A stretch of 64,000 nt of DNA from NCBI GenBank assembly GCA_013391385.1, contig JACBFI010000014.1, positions 1-64,000 of the forward strand, given 5' to 3'. The position numbers were made by a program, and so were the translations under genes. The DNA is from Sediminibacterium sp. Gen4. Its GTDB lineage: Bacteria > Bacteroidota > Bacteroidia > Chitinophagales > Chitinophagaceae. The notes beneath the pieces are model-generated. The model saw only the letters and a program-made list of their open reading frames with translations, was not told the DNA's origin and made no database searches. Below, in pieces: positions 15,870-24,511 of the stretch (positions are counted from its first letter, which is position 1; each line of letters opens with the position of its first letter).

Positions 15870-16637
15870 ATGGCTTTATTCAAATCGGGTAACCCTACCC
15901 TTACAGAGAAAATGTTCAATAAGAGTCTGCAGTCGGAAGCTGATATGCAGGGAACCATGAGTGTTCGTGGCACCATTAATAAGTTTGGGTTTATGATGCT
16001 GATGGTGATTGCAGGCGCTGCTTATACCTGGAATCTGTTTGAACAATTAAATGAGGGATTGATGTACACCCTTATGATTGTAGGTGCAATCGGTGGATTG
16101 ATCACCGCTTTGGTCATTACTTTCAAACCTACCTGGGCACGTTTTTTAGCCCCTGCTTATGGTATTCTTGAAGGCTTCTTCATAGGTGGACTTTCTGCCG
16201 TTATGAATGCTGCTTTTGCAGATCAATATCCCGGACTCATCATGCAAGCGGTAGGGCTCACATTTGGTGTGGCCATTGCAATGTTCTTGCTGTATAACTT
16301 TCGTATCATTAATGCCACGCAGAAATTCAAATCAGTGGTGATTGGAGCTACTATGGGCATTGCTATCTTCTATCTCATCACTATGGTACTGCGTCTATTT
16401 GGTGTGAATGTGAGTTTCATGTATGATAGCAGTTGGTTGAGCATTGGTATCAGCTTGTTCGTAGTGTCTATCGCTGCACTGAACCTGATCATGGATTTTG
16501 ATATGATTGAAAAGGGCTCTGAAATCGGTGCCCCTAAACATATGGAATGGTATGGTGCTTTTGGTTTGATGGTTACCATCGTATGGCTATACATTGAAAT
16601 TCTGCGTTTGTTGAGTAAACTCGGCAGCAGAGACTAA
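15870..16637 (+). CDS. Bax inhibitor-1/YccA family membrane protein
   Basis: The 255-residue inner-membrane protein has about 60 cytosolic residues followed by seven hydrophobic helices, the normal TMBIM/YccA layout. Acidic residues near the end (IMDFDMIEKG) match the conserved Asp pair proposed to gate calcium or proton leak in this family. YccA in E. coli interacts with the FtsH protease; a similar role is only possible here. The ATG at 15870 (MALFKSGNPTLTEKMF) matches relatives; the longer frame from a TTG at 15810 includes the promoter. Confidence 0.85.
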   Translation: MALFKSGNPTLTEKMFNKSLQSEADMQGTMSVRGTINKFGFMMLMVIAGAAYTWNLFEQLNEGLMYTLMIVGAIGGLITALVITFKPTWARFLAPAYGILEGFFIGGLSAVMNAAFADQYPGLIMQAVGLTFGVAIAMFLLYNFRIINATQKFKSVVIGATMGIAIFYLITMVLRLFGVNVSFMYDSSWLSIGISLFVVSIAALNLIMDFDMIEKGSEIGAPKHMEWYGAFGLMVTIVWLYIEILRLLSKLGSRD

Positions 16638-16661
16638 TCATTCTATCCCGAATATTTTTAT

Positions 16662-16700
16662 AAGAGGTTGTATCAAAAGTCTGATGCAGCCTCTTTTTTA
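16662..16700 (+). terminator. Terminator of the Bax-inhibitor-like gene
   Basis: AAGAGGTTGTATC pairs with GATGCAGCCTCTT (two G-U pairs, 8-nt loop) followed by TTTTT. The stem is almost the same as that after tRNA-Leu. Confidence 0.8.
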
Positions 16701-16750
16701 CTATGGACCATGGCCTATCGACCATAAGCCATCAACTATAAACGATTACA
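16701..16750. repeat. Heptad repeat, nnCYATn family
   Basis: Units ACTATGG, ACCATGG, CCTATCG, ACCATAA, GCCATCA, ACTATAA lie between the terminator and the E1 promoter. Confidence 0.75.
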
Positions 16751-16752
16751 AG

Positions 16753-16760
16753 TATCTTAG
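16753..16760 (+). promoter_or_regulatory. Variant -7 element of the E1 gene
   Basis: TATCTTAG (variant TAnnTTAG) lies 21 nt before the ATG at 16782. Confidence 0.45.
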
Positions 16761-16781
16761 TCGCATCATAATAGGTACCCC

Positions 16782-18803
16782 ATGGAATTCAATCGCAAAA
16801 CATTGTCTGATCCCGAACTGGTTTTTATCTATCGCAATATTCTGTTACCCCGAATGATTGAAGAGAAAATGCTGGTATTGCTGCGACAGGGCAAAATCAG
16901 TAAATGGTTTAGCGGTATTGGACAAGAAGCCATTGCGGTTGGAAGTACACTTGCGTTACAAAAAGATGAATGGATCATGCCATTGCATCGTAACCTGGGT
17001 GTATTCACCAGCAGACAAATGGGTTTAGAAAAATTATTCAAACAATGGCAAGGCAATAAAGACGGTTACAGTAATGGTCGTGAACGTAGTTTTCATTTTG
17101 GCAGTAAGCCGCATTATATCTGTGGAATGATATCGCACCTCGGTCCACAATTGGCATTGGCTGACGGGGTGGCATTGGCATATAAACTCAGACAAGAAAA
17201 TAAAGTATCACTTGCTTATTCAGGAGATGGTGGTACCAGCGAAGGTGATTTTCATGAAGCACTCAATGTGGCAGCTGTATGGGAGCTACCGGTGATTTTT
17301 GTGATTGAAAACAATGGTTATGGATTGAGTACACCTGTCAATGAACAGTACCGCTGTGAAAGCTTGGTTGACAAAGCCAAAGGATATGGTATGGACGGTG
17401 TGCGTATAGACGGCAATAATATTTTAGAAGTATATGATACCATCAGAGGTGTGCGTGATTATTGCATACAAAATCAAAAACCTTATTTGATTGAGTGTAT
17501 GACTTTCCGCATGCGCGGACATGAAGAAGCCAGTGGAACCAAATATGTACCGCAAGAGCTCTTTGAGGAATGGGGTAAAAAAGATCCGGTAAAAAATTAT
17601 GAGCAATACCTGATTGCAGAAGGGATTCTGAATGAAATGCAGGTAGCTGATATCAGACATGAATTCAAAGAATATATAGAGTCAGAACTCAAAGCCGCCT
17701 TCGAAGCAGAAGCCATTTTTCCGAATAGTGAAGAAGAATTGAGAGATGTGTATGCTAAGAAGTCCATGGTGAATGGTGAATTGTCAATGGTGAATATTGA
17801 GGATAGCCAATCCTTCATTGACCATTCACCATTCACCATTCACGAAAAACGTTTCGTCGATGCCATACAGGAAGCTTTGCGGATGAGTATGGAAAAACAT
17901 GAGAACCTGATTTTGATGGGACAGGATATTGCTGAGTATGGCGGTGCATTCAAAATAACAGAAGGTTTTGTACAACAGTTTGGTAAAGAGCGTGTGCGCA
18001 ATACACCATTGTGTGAAAGCGCTATTGTGGGGACTGCTCTGGGATTGAGTTTGGAAGGGTTTAAGAGTATGATGGAAATGCAGTTTGCAGATTTTGTGAC
18101 GGTAGGATTTAATCAGATCGTCAACAACCTCGCCAAAATACATTATCGCTGGGGACAAAATGCTGATGTGGTGATTCGTATGCCCACCGGTGGTGGTGTA
18201 GGTGCCGGACCTTTTCATTCACAGAGTAATGAAGCTTGGTTTACCCATGTACCGGGATTAAAAGTAGTGTATCCTTCTAATCCACAAGATGCAAAAGGAT
18301 TGTTGATCGCAGCCATTAATGATCCAAATCCGGTATTATATTTTGAGCACAAAGCATTGTACAGAAGCGTGAGTGGACCTGTACCGGAGATCTATTATGA
18401 AACACCCATTGGTAAAGCGGCAATTACAAAAGAAGGAACAGATATTACTATCATCACTTACGGATCGGGTGTGCATTGGGCTCTGGAATACCAGGAGCAA
18501 CATTCAGACATTTCATTACACATACTTGATCTGAGAACATTATTGCCATTGGATGTTGAAAGCATTCGTGAAGCGGTTGCAAAGACCGGAAAAGTATTGA
18601 TACTCCATGAAGATACACTTACCGGAGGTATTGGTGGAGAAGTAAGTGCATGGATCAGTGAGCATTGTTTTGAGTCATTAGATGCGCCGGTGTTGCGTTG
18701 CGCTTCATTAGATACACCGGTTCCATTCAATATGGATCTCGAAAAGAATTTCATGGCGAAAAGCAGACTGCAAGAGTTTGTAGAAAAACTCATGAAATAT
18801 TAA
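16782..18803 (+). CDS. 2-oxoacid dehydrogenase E1 component, alpha and beta fused
   Basis: This 673-residue cytosolic TPP enzyme catalyses the first step of a pyruvate or branched-chain 2-oxoacid dehydrogenase complex. The E1 alpha half (about 1-325) carries the TPP motif GDGG (148-151) to ENNGYG. The E1 beta half (about 355-673) begins KRFVDAIQEALRMSMEKH and contains MGQDIAEYGGAFK and HEDTLTGGIGGEV. The alpha/beta fusion is common in Bacteroidota. The junction (about residues 327-356) is encoded by an in-frame GTGAATn-family inverted repeat that is intergenic elsewhere. No E2/E3 genes are adjacent. The substrate cannot be settled from sequence. Confidence 0.9.
   Translation: MEFNRKTLSDPELVFIYRNILLPRMIEEKMLVLLRQGKISKWFSGIGQEAIAVGSTLALQKDEWIMPLHRNLGVFTSRQMGLEKLFKQWQGNKDGYSNGRERSFHFGSKPHYICGMISHLGPQLALADGVALAYKLRQENKVSLAYSGDGGTSEGDFHEALNVAAVWELPVIFVIENNGYGLSTPVNEQYRCESLVDKAKGYGMDGVRIDGNNILEVYDTIRGVRDYCIQNQKPYLIECMTFRMRGHEEASGTKYVPQELFEEWGKKDPVKNYEQYLIAEGILNEMQVADIRHEFKEYIESELKAAFEAEAIFPNSEEELRDVYAKKSMVNGELSMVNIEDSQSFIDHSPFTIHEKRFVDAIQEALRMSMEKHENLILMGQDIAEYGGAFKITEGFVQQFGKERVRNTPLCESAIVGTALGLSLEGFKSMMEMQFADFVTVGFNQIVNNLAKIHYRWGQNADVVIRMPTGGGVGAGPFHSQSNEAWFTHVPGLKVVYPSNPQDAKGLLIAAINDPNPVLYFEHKALYRSVSGPVPEIYYETPIGKAAITKEGTDITIITYGSGVHWALEYQEQHSDISLHILDLRTLLPLDVESIREAVAKTGKVLILHEDTLTGGIGGEVSAWISEHCFESLDAPVLRCASLDTPVPFNMDLEKNFMAKSRLQEFVEKLMKY
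17769..17843. repeat. GTGAATn inverted heptad repeat inside the E1 fusion gene
   Basis: Arms 17769-17795 and 17817-17843 match as inverted copies at 24 of 27 positions. Units such as GTGAATG and GTGAATT on the left face CATTCAC units on the right. It is read in frame, giving residues such as MVNGELSMVN and DHSPFTIH, between the E1 alpha and beta domains. The same family occurs at 13271-13344 and 13673-13795. Confidence 0.9.
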
Positions 18804-18814
18804 ACAGAGGTATA

Positions 18815-18860
18815 GAGAAATGATGAATAATGAACATAGAATGTTGAATAAAAAATTCTT
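18815..18860. repeat. Heptad repeat, AATGATGA-type family
   Basis: Units ATGATGA, ATAATGA, ACATAGA, ATGTTGA, ATAAAAA follow the E1 stop codon. The rest of 18804-18974 is AT-rich with a variant -7 element (TATCTTAG, 18933-18940). Confidence 0.5.
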
Positions 18861-18932
18861 GTAGTCATATAAAGTAGATCAGATAATTAGATATTTTTTT
18901 GTTAATGTATCGCCAAGGATAATCAGTATTTG

Positions 18933-18940
18933 TATCTTAG
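18933..18940 (+). promoter_or_regulatory. Variant -7 element before the TlpA-like gene
   Basis: TATCTTAG, 34 nt before the ATG at 18975; same variant as before the E1 gene. Confidence 0.4.
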
Positions 18941-18974
18941 TATTCCCCCTTTTTTCTAACTTAAAAGAACACTC

Positions 18975-20501
18975 ATGTCCAACAGACAAAGGGGTATACA
19001 TTACTTTTTATTCTTTCTTCAAATAATTGCTGCATCTACAATTGCTGCGCAACATAATGTGAAAATTAATGGTAAGCTTGAGAATGAGACATTAAAGTAT
19101 GCTTCCATTGAATTTATGGGGAGAGTATATCCACCTGATGACGCAGCTAAAGCAGAGCTGATCATTCCCGTCAAAAACAACAGATTTTCTATCAGCATCG
19201 AAATTGATGAACCGGAAATTGCCATTCTCTATTTGGAAACGGAGAACGGTTTTTTTAGTCAGCCTTTGTTCTTAGCCAAAGACTATCAACTGAATCTAAA
19301 AATAGCCATTCAACACAACCAACTTCTTCTTGAAACAACGGGTATTGGCGCTAATGATAATCGAAGATTAGATATACAAACTGATCATGAGTTAAAGCCT
19401 ATCGTAGAGCGATTGGATTCCATACCTGATAATATTTATCTGGAATTAAGAAAACTTTTTACCAAAGACAGTATATCCATCGAAAGCCACATTCAAACAT
19501 ATCAACCTTCAGAAGCATTTAAGACTGCCTGGCGATTACAATACCAGTATTCTCTTGTTAGAGATTATGTAATCATCAATGAAACCAGGAAGACATTTAT
19601 ACCTTTCACTTATGCCAATAATAAAAATCAATGGAAGCAAATTCAATACAACCTATTACGGAACTATCCGATCGTTAATGAAAAAGCATTCAAAGCGAAG
19701 GTGCCTGCTTATTTTAAGTTAATCGATCGTATTATTGGTATTATAAAAGACAGCATTCGAAATGAATACACTGATCCAACTTTATTTGTTAATGAATGGT
19801 TTGGTGAAGAAATCAAAAAAGAGGGTAATTCTTTCAGACCAGACTCGCAGAATTTATTTCTTAAAAAAATCATTGACAGATTGTTCATTGGCGATATACT
19901 GCATTATCAGTATGCGTTACTATTCAGAAATGCATTAGCAGAAATCAATATGACCAATCTGGAAAACATTTATAAAGAATATGCGTCTAAATATCCGAAC
20001 AGTAAATATTTACCCATTTTTGACAAATCCATGGAGGATTTTTTCAGTAAAACGACCCGTCGCTTTACTCCAGCCATGAAGTTTATTGAGAGAAGAGATA
20101 CCATCCATACTTTCAAACAATTGATACAATTAGTCAAAGGCAAAACCATATTGCTGGATATGTGGGGCACTTGGTGCGGACCTTGCAGGAGCGATATCAG
20201 CAAACACAGTGCTATTATCAAAGCTCATTTTAAAAATAAGCCTGTAGATTACCTATATGTTGCCAACCTTGAAGAAGAGAATGAAAAAGGATGGAAAGAA
20301 ATGATTTCATTTTATCAGATGGAAGGATATCATATTCTCGCCTCTGCAGCGCTCACAAAAGACATCATGAACATTGTGAAAGGAACCGGCTATCCAACCT
20401 ATGCCATTATACGACCGGATGGATCTATTGAACTGTCTAAAACACAATATCCAATGAAGAGAGAAGTGTTGATTCAGCAGATAGAAGAATTATTAAAGTA
20501 A
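18975..20501 (+). CDS. TlpA-like thioredoxin-fold protein with long N-terminal extension
   Basis: The 508-residue exported protein has a signal peptide (about 1-25, ending STIAAQ). The first 360 residues form a beta-rich N-terminal part (about 28-115, resembling the DUF4369-type domains often fused to TlpA in Bacteroidota) and a helical middle. A thioredoxin domain (about 370-508) contains the redox motif WCGPC in GTWCGPCRSD. Such proteins act as periplasmic disulfide reductases, for example in cytochrome c or membrane-protein maturation; the partner is unknown. It has its own promoter and stands alone. Confidence 0.8.
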   Translation: MSNRQRGIHYFLFFLQIIAASTIAAQHNVKINGKLENETLKYASIEFMGRVYPPDDAAKAELIIPVKNNRFSISIEIDEPEIAILYLETENGFFSQPLFLAKDYQLNLKIAIQHNQLLLETTGIGANDNRRLDIQTDHELKPIVERLDSIPDNIYLELRKLFTKDSISIESHIQTYQPSEAFKTAWRLQYQYSLVRDYVIINETRKTFIPFTYANNKNQWKQIQYNLLRNYPIVNEKAFKAKVPAYFKLIDRIIGIIKDSIRNEYTDPTLFVNEWFGEEIKKEGNSFRPDSQNLFLKKIIDRLFIGDILHYQYALLFRNALAEINMTNLENIYKEYASKYPNSKYLPIFDKSMEDFFSKTTRRFTPAMKFIERRDTIHTFKQLIQLVKGKTILLDMWGTWCGPCRSDISKHSAIIKAHFKNKPVDYLYVANLEEENEKGWKEMISFYQMEGYHILASAALTKDIMNIVKGTGYPTYAIIRPDGSIELSKTQYPMKREVLIQQIEELLK

Positions 20502-20648
20502 AATATATTTATACAAAAGGAAAGATCTTATTTATTCCAATTCACCGGCGAGTATCAACTCGCAACGTGCTCTCGACGATTAATAAAAAATGTATGGATT
20601 GTTTTAACACAAACCCTTAGGCAGAACAATATCAAACATTTTTTAAGT

Positions 20649-21242
20649 CTATTCACCACATATCACAATGGCATTATTATCTTTCAATGCCGCAAAGTAA
20701 AATTCTGTCAATGGCTGTACATACCCTTCGAACAAGCTTTTTTTATCCCCAGAACCTATGTCTTCAAGCTCTTGTTTGGCTTCTTGTGATAAAGCATCAT
20801 ACATTTTCGAAAAACCTTCAAAGCTGTCGATCTTGTGCTCATGTATCCAATTACAAATTTTTACAACCTCAGATGTAGAAATAAACCCATTAATTATCCG
20901 GTATCCTACTTGCTTTTCTACATAATTTCCTAAAAGCATTTTGTAGGGCAAGGCCGCTGTGTCACTATAAGTGTCTACGGTATTCATAAAGATGATAGCT
21001 AAATCCTCTGTCATCTTATAAAGGTTAACACTTTTTGATTTATCTATCTCCTTTTCCAGATTGGATAAATCTTCAATTCGATCCGCTTTCCCGACTCGGT
21101 ATAGTATGATTGAAATTCCCAAAGGCTGTGATTTTGTTTTGAGATAATAGTGGGTTGATATGTTAACTTTTGACTGATGACTAAATGCAGACAAAAAAAA
21201 TATTACCGAAGCAAAAAAAAGTGGAAATAAACACCGTTTCAT
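20649..21242 (-). CDS. Exported protein of unknown function, possibly DUF1877-like
   Basis: The 197-residue product begins MKRCLFPLFFASVIFFLSAFS, a signal peptide; a longer start at 21278 is less likely. The C-terminal half has the order INGFISTSEVVKICNWI then FYFAALKDNNAIVI. This resembles the DUF1877/YfbM pattern, in which a 'lS.eev..i' segment is followed by 'fy..A...gnavv'. An exported version would be unusual, as YfbM is cytosolic. No catalytic motif is visible. The gene is monocistronic and diverges from the serine hydrolase at 21489. Confidence 0.55.
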   Translation of the reverse strand: MKRCLFPLFFASVIFFLSAFSHQSKVNISTHYYLKTKSQPLGISIILYRVGKADRIEDLSNLEKEIDKSKSVNLYKMTEDLAIIFMNTVDTYSDTAALPYKMLLGNYVEKQVGYRIINGFISTSEVVKICNWIHEHKIDSFEGFSKMYDALSQEAKQELEDIGSGDKKSLFEGYVQPLTEFYFAALKDNNAIVICGE

Positions 21243-21488
21243 AGCTTTTATTAAAACTTGTGGTGAATTTTGAAACATTGATTATGACTTGGTATCTTGT
21301 CTTCTCTTTGCTGCTTTAGATTAAAGTTATAAAAATTTAACTTGAATACGAGATTGTAAGGCAATACGAAGATGTTTATTCGATGCAAGTTGAAGTGAGA
21401 AAAAGTATTGTTGATTTTAACCTATACATTCTTAGAAACAAACTATCTTCCCATACAAGTATATACCCAATCCAACAACACATCCACC

Positions 21489-23030
21489 ATGAAAAAAAAT
21501 TATTTTCTTCTAGTATATTTCTTCATACCCATTCTCTCTTTCGCCCAAACCACCCAATCCTACAAAGCCCCATTCTTCAAAGACAATAACCGTCTTGAAA
21601 AAATAAAACCCTTCTTCCCGATCATCGAAAAAATATATCGGGAACATGCAGAGAAAAATCATTTTCCCGGATACAGTTTTGGGGTTGTAATGGATGGTGC
21701 TTTGGTATTCTCAGGAAACGGTGGATATACGGATGTGGTGTCTAAAAATCAGGTTAACAACCAAACTATGTTTCGCATTGCATCCATGTCTAAAAGTTTC
21801 ACTGCCATGGCTATTTTGAAACTAAGAGATGAGGGTAAGCTTAGATTGGATGATGCTGTTGAAAATTATATTCCTGAATTACGCAACCAACAATTAACCA
21901 AAGACGCTCCCACCATTACCATCAGAGATCTTATGACTCATTCCGCCGGTTTTCCGCAAGATGATCCCTGGGCTGATCGTCAATTGGCAGATACGGAAGA
22001 AGAATTGTTAGATGTGATCAAAAAAGGATTGCATTTTTCCAATGTTCCCGGCTTGCGTTATGAATACAGCAACCTTGGCTTTACCATGTTGGGTTATATC
22101 ATTCATAAAGTATCGGGTAAACCTTACAGCACCTATATTAAAGAAAATATCTGGCAACCCTTGGGTATGTCTCAGGCTGAATGGGAGTTCAATAAGGCAC
22201 CTGCTTCCCAATTGGCCAAAGGTCATCGCTGGATCAACAACCAATGGGTCGACGAACCTTTATTACACGATGGCATCTATGGTTCTATGGGTGGTATGAT
22301 CACTTCGATGGAGTCATTCAGCAAATACATCGCTTTCCATTTGAATGCATGGCCTCCTTCCAATACAGATGATGTAGGTCCGGTGAAACGTAGCACCGTC
22401 AGAGAAATGCATCAACCCTGGCGCTATAGTGGACTGAATGCACAATATCGCTACCCTAACGGAAGAACTTGTGCTACAGCATCTGCCTACACGTACGGTC
22501 TTCGGTGGACCAATGATTGCGAGGGTAGAACTGCCGTTGGACACAGCGGTGGCTTACCCGGTTTCGGCAGTAACTGGCTGATATTGCCCGAGTATGGTAT
22601 TGGCGTAGCTTTCTTCGCCAATGTGACCTATGCGCCTACTGCAGATCCGAATATTCAAGTATTGGATACTTTGGTAAGAGCTGCACAACTGGAGCCACGT
22701 GTCTTACCTCCTTCGGATGTCCTTTTAAAAGCGCAAAAAGAATTACTGTTTCTATTACCTGATTGGAAAAATGCTGCCAACTCTTCACTCTTTGCAGAAA
22801 ATTTCTTTCTTGATAAGCCCATTCAAGACTTGATCAAAGAATGTCGAGATATTTTTAATGCAGCCGGTAATATTATTCATGTAGATGATATCGTACCCCT
22901 GAACCAACTACGCGGACAAGTAACCCTACGTTGCGAGAATGGAGATATTCAAATTTTCTTTACACTAACCCCTACCAATCCGGCTCAGATCCAAGATTTT
23001 AGGATTAGAAGGGTGCAGAGGGGGAGGTGA
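21489..23030 (+). CDS. Secreted serine hydrolase (beta-lactamase/PBP-like), second family member
   Basis: The 513-residue protein has a signal peptide (MKKNYFLLVYFFIPILSFAQ). The SxxK motif is SMSK (99-102), YEYSN carries the Tyr-x-Asn motif, and HSGGLPG is the third motif. About 110 further residues follow the catalytic domain, as in other CubicO-type hydrolases. It may be an esterase or D-amino-acid-type peptidase; lactam hydrolysis cannot be excluded. The ATG at 21489 is chosen because the signal peptide begins there; the frame extends upstream to 21408 without sense. The 246 bp before it hold nothing I can identify. Confidence 0.85.
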   Translation: MKKNYFLLVYFFIPILSFAQTTQSYKAPFFKDNNRLEKIKPFFPIIEKIYREHAEKNHFPGYSFGVVMDGALVFSGNGGYTDVVSKNQVNNQTMFRIASMSKSFTAMAILKLRDEGKLRLDDAVENYIPELRNQQLTKDAPTITIRDLMTHSAGFPQDDPWADRQLADTEEELLDVIKKGLHFSNVPGLRYEYSNLGFTMLGYIIHKVSGKPYSTYIKENIWQPLGMSQAEWEFNKAPASQLAKGHRWINNQWVDEPLLHDGIYGSMGGMITSMESFSKYIAFHLNAWPPSNTDDVGPVKRSTVREMHQPWRYSGLNAQYRYPNGRTCATASAYTYGLRWTNDCEGRTAVGHSGGLPGFGSNWLILPEYGIGVAFFANVTYAPTADPNIQVLDTLVRAAQLEPRVLPPSDVLLKAQKELLFLLPDWKNAANSSLFAENFFLDKPIQDLIKECRDIFNAAGNIIHVDDIVPLNQLRGQVTLRCENGDIQIFFTLTPTNPAQIQDFRIRRVQRGR

Positions 23031-23033
23031 TGG

Positions 23034-23165
23034 GTTATCGGGGAATCGGGAAATCAGGTGATCGGGTGTTGGGTGCTAGTTTTTTAAATATTCGAAGTGT
23101 TTTCTATTTGCCATGATCCATACGCCATAAGCCATAAGCCATGGACCATGGACTATCGACTATAC
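23034..23165. repeat. 8-bp and 7-bp period repeats between hydrolase and porin
   Basis: At 23034-23082 units like GAATCGGG, AAATCAGG, TGATCGGG recur with a period of 8. At about 23109-23163 units GCCATGA, TCCATAC, GCCATAA, GCCATAA, GCCATGG, ACCATGG, ACTATCG, ACTATAC recur with a period of 7. Confidence 0.75.
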
Positions 23166-23182
23166 TCTATTAACTCACCCAT

Positions 23183-23237
23183 GTTATCAAATCGTTACCA
23201 AATCATTATGAAATAGCTACTAAATAGTTAACGAGTA
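23183..23237 (+). promoter_or_regulatory. Pho-box-like array of 11-bp direct repeats before the porin
   Basis: Five adjacent 11-bp units, GTTATCAAATC (23183), GTTACCAAATC (23194), ATTATGAAATA (23205), GCTACTAAATA (23216) and GTTAACGAGTA (23227), end in the -7 element. A 7-bp core plus 4-bp AT spacer in 11-bp phase is the layout of PhoB boxes. The downstream gene is an OprP-type phosphate porin and a PhoB/PhoR-like pair is nearby, so control by phosphate is a reasonable inference. Confidence 0.55.
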
Positions 23238-23243
23238 GTTTTG
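23236..23243 (+). promoter_or_regulatory. -7 element of the porin gene
   Basis: TAGTTTTG matches TAnnTTTG and directly abuts the 11-bp repeats, with no -33 TTG seen. This fits an activator-dependent promoter. Confidence 0.55.
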
Positions 23244-23262
23244 CCGCCGTTAAACAGTTGAT

Positions 23263-24480
23263 ATGAAAACAGTTTACGTGGCGATTATTTGTTTGTTTTG
23301 GATACAGATCGGCTTTACACAATCATTAAGTGAGGCTGTTAAATCGACCCCTAAACCACCGGTAGAGAAAAAATGGTTTGAAAGTTTTTCGATTCGCGGT
23401 TACGTACAGGCACGTTATAATCGCCTGTTAGAAACCAATCCGGATTTGGGTAACGAACAGGGCGACCGTAGTTGGGGTAAAGGCGGCGGTTTCTTTTTAC
23501 GTCGGATGCGTATCATATTTTTTGGACAGATCAGCAAACAGGTATACTTCTATATTCAACCCGACTTTGCCAGTTCAGCCTCTTCTACCAATCTACATTA
23601 TGGTCAATTAAGAGATGCTTACTTTGATCTGGGGGTAGACAAAAAAAATGAGTTTCGTTTCCGTATCGGACAAAGCAAAGTGCCTTATGGTTTTGAGAAT
23701 ATGCAATCGAGCCAGAATCGTTTGCCATTAGATCGTAATGATGCATTGAACAGTGCTGTTGCCAATGAACGTGATATTGGTGCTTTTTTCTATTGGGCGC
23801 CTACCAAACAAAGAGAGTTGTTTTCATCGTTGGTGAGAGATGGATTGAAAGGTTCAGGTGACTATGGTGTATTCGCTTTTGGTGTATACAACGGACAAAC
23901 CGCTAATAGACCGGAGCAAAATGACAAACTTCATGTGGTTACACGTTTCTCTTATCCATTACAAATCGGCGATCAGATTATTGAACCCGGTATTCAAGCT
24001 TATACAGGTCAGTACGTAGTTACCAGAGAACAAACCAGCAATGGCGCTAAGTTCAAAGCTGATCGAAACTACCTCGACCAACGCGCTGCCGCCACTTTTG
24101 TATTGTATCCAAAACCTTTTGGTATCCTCACAGAATACACGATCGGTAAAGGGCCGGAATTCAATCCGGCTACTGATTCTATTGAAACAAGATCATTGCA
24201 CGGAGGCTATATCACATTGTCTTATATGCTGAAGAAAAAAGAACAAGTGTTTATTCCTTTCATTCGTGGACAATACTATAATGGCGGTAAGAAACATGAA
24301 TTGGACGCACGCAGTTACCGTGTAAGAGAAATGGAAATTGGTATTGAATGGCAGCCGGTGAAACAATTTGAATTGGTAGCCATGTATACCATCTCCTCTC
24401 GCAGGTATGAAGACTTCGCTTTACAAAATAATTTACAGCGTGGAAATTCACTTCGCTTGCAAGCGCAGATAAATTTCTAA
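23263..24480 (+). CDS. OprP/OprO-type phosphate-selective porin
   Basis: The 405-residue outer-membrane beta-barrel has a signal peptide (ending IQIGFTQ). The first strand region is SIRGYVQARYNRL, followed by FFLRRMRIIFFGQI and FRIGQSKVPYGFENMQSS, typical of the OprO/OprP family. It ends in LRLQAQINF with the terminal Phe used for barrel insertion. OprP forms anion channels for phosphate or polyphosphate; specificity here is inferred. The promoter carries a Pho-box-like array, which supports the phosphate link. Confidence 0.85.
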   Translation: MKTVYVAIICLFWIQIGFTQSLSEAVKSTPKPPVEKKWFESFSIRGYVQARYNRLLETNPDLGNEQGDRSWGKGGGFFLRRMRIIFFGQISKQVYFYIQPDFASSASSTNLHYGQLRDAYFDLGVDKKNEFRFRIGQSKVPYGFENMQSSQNRLPLDRNDALNSAVANERDIGAFFYWAPTKQRELFSSLVRDGLKGSGDYGVFAFGVYNGQTANRPEQNDKLHVVTRFSYPLQIGDQIIEPGIQAYTGQYVVTREQTSNGAKFKADRNYLDQRAAATFVLYPKPFGILTEYTIGKGPEFNPATDSIETRSLHGGYITLSYMLKKKEQVFIPFIRGQYYNGGKKHELDARSYRVREMEIGIEWQPVKQFELVAMYTISSRRYEDFALQNNLQRGNSLRLQAQINF

Positions 24481-24485
24481 CTTAG
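24478..24485 (+). promoter_or_regulatory. Variant -7 element overlapping the porin stop codon
   Basis: TAACTTAG (TAnnTTAG type) begins with the TAA stop of the porin and lies 26 nt before the DUF1801 gene. Confidence 0.3.
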
Positions 24486-24511
24486 GGTTATTCATCAATT
24501 CATCCATTACA

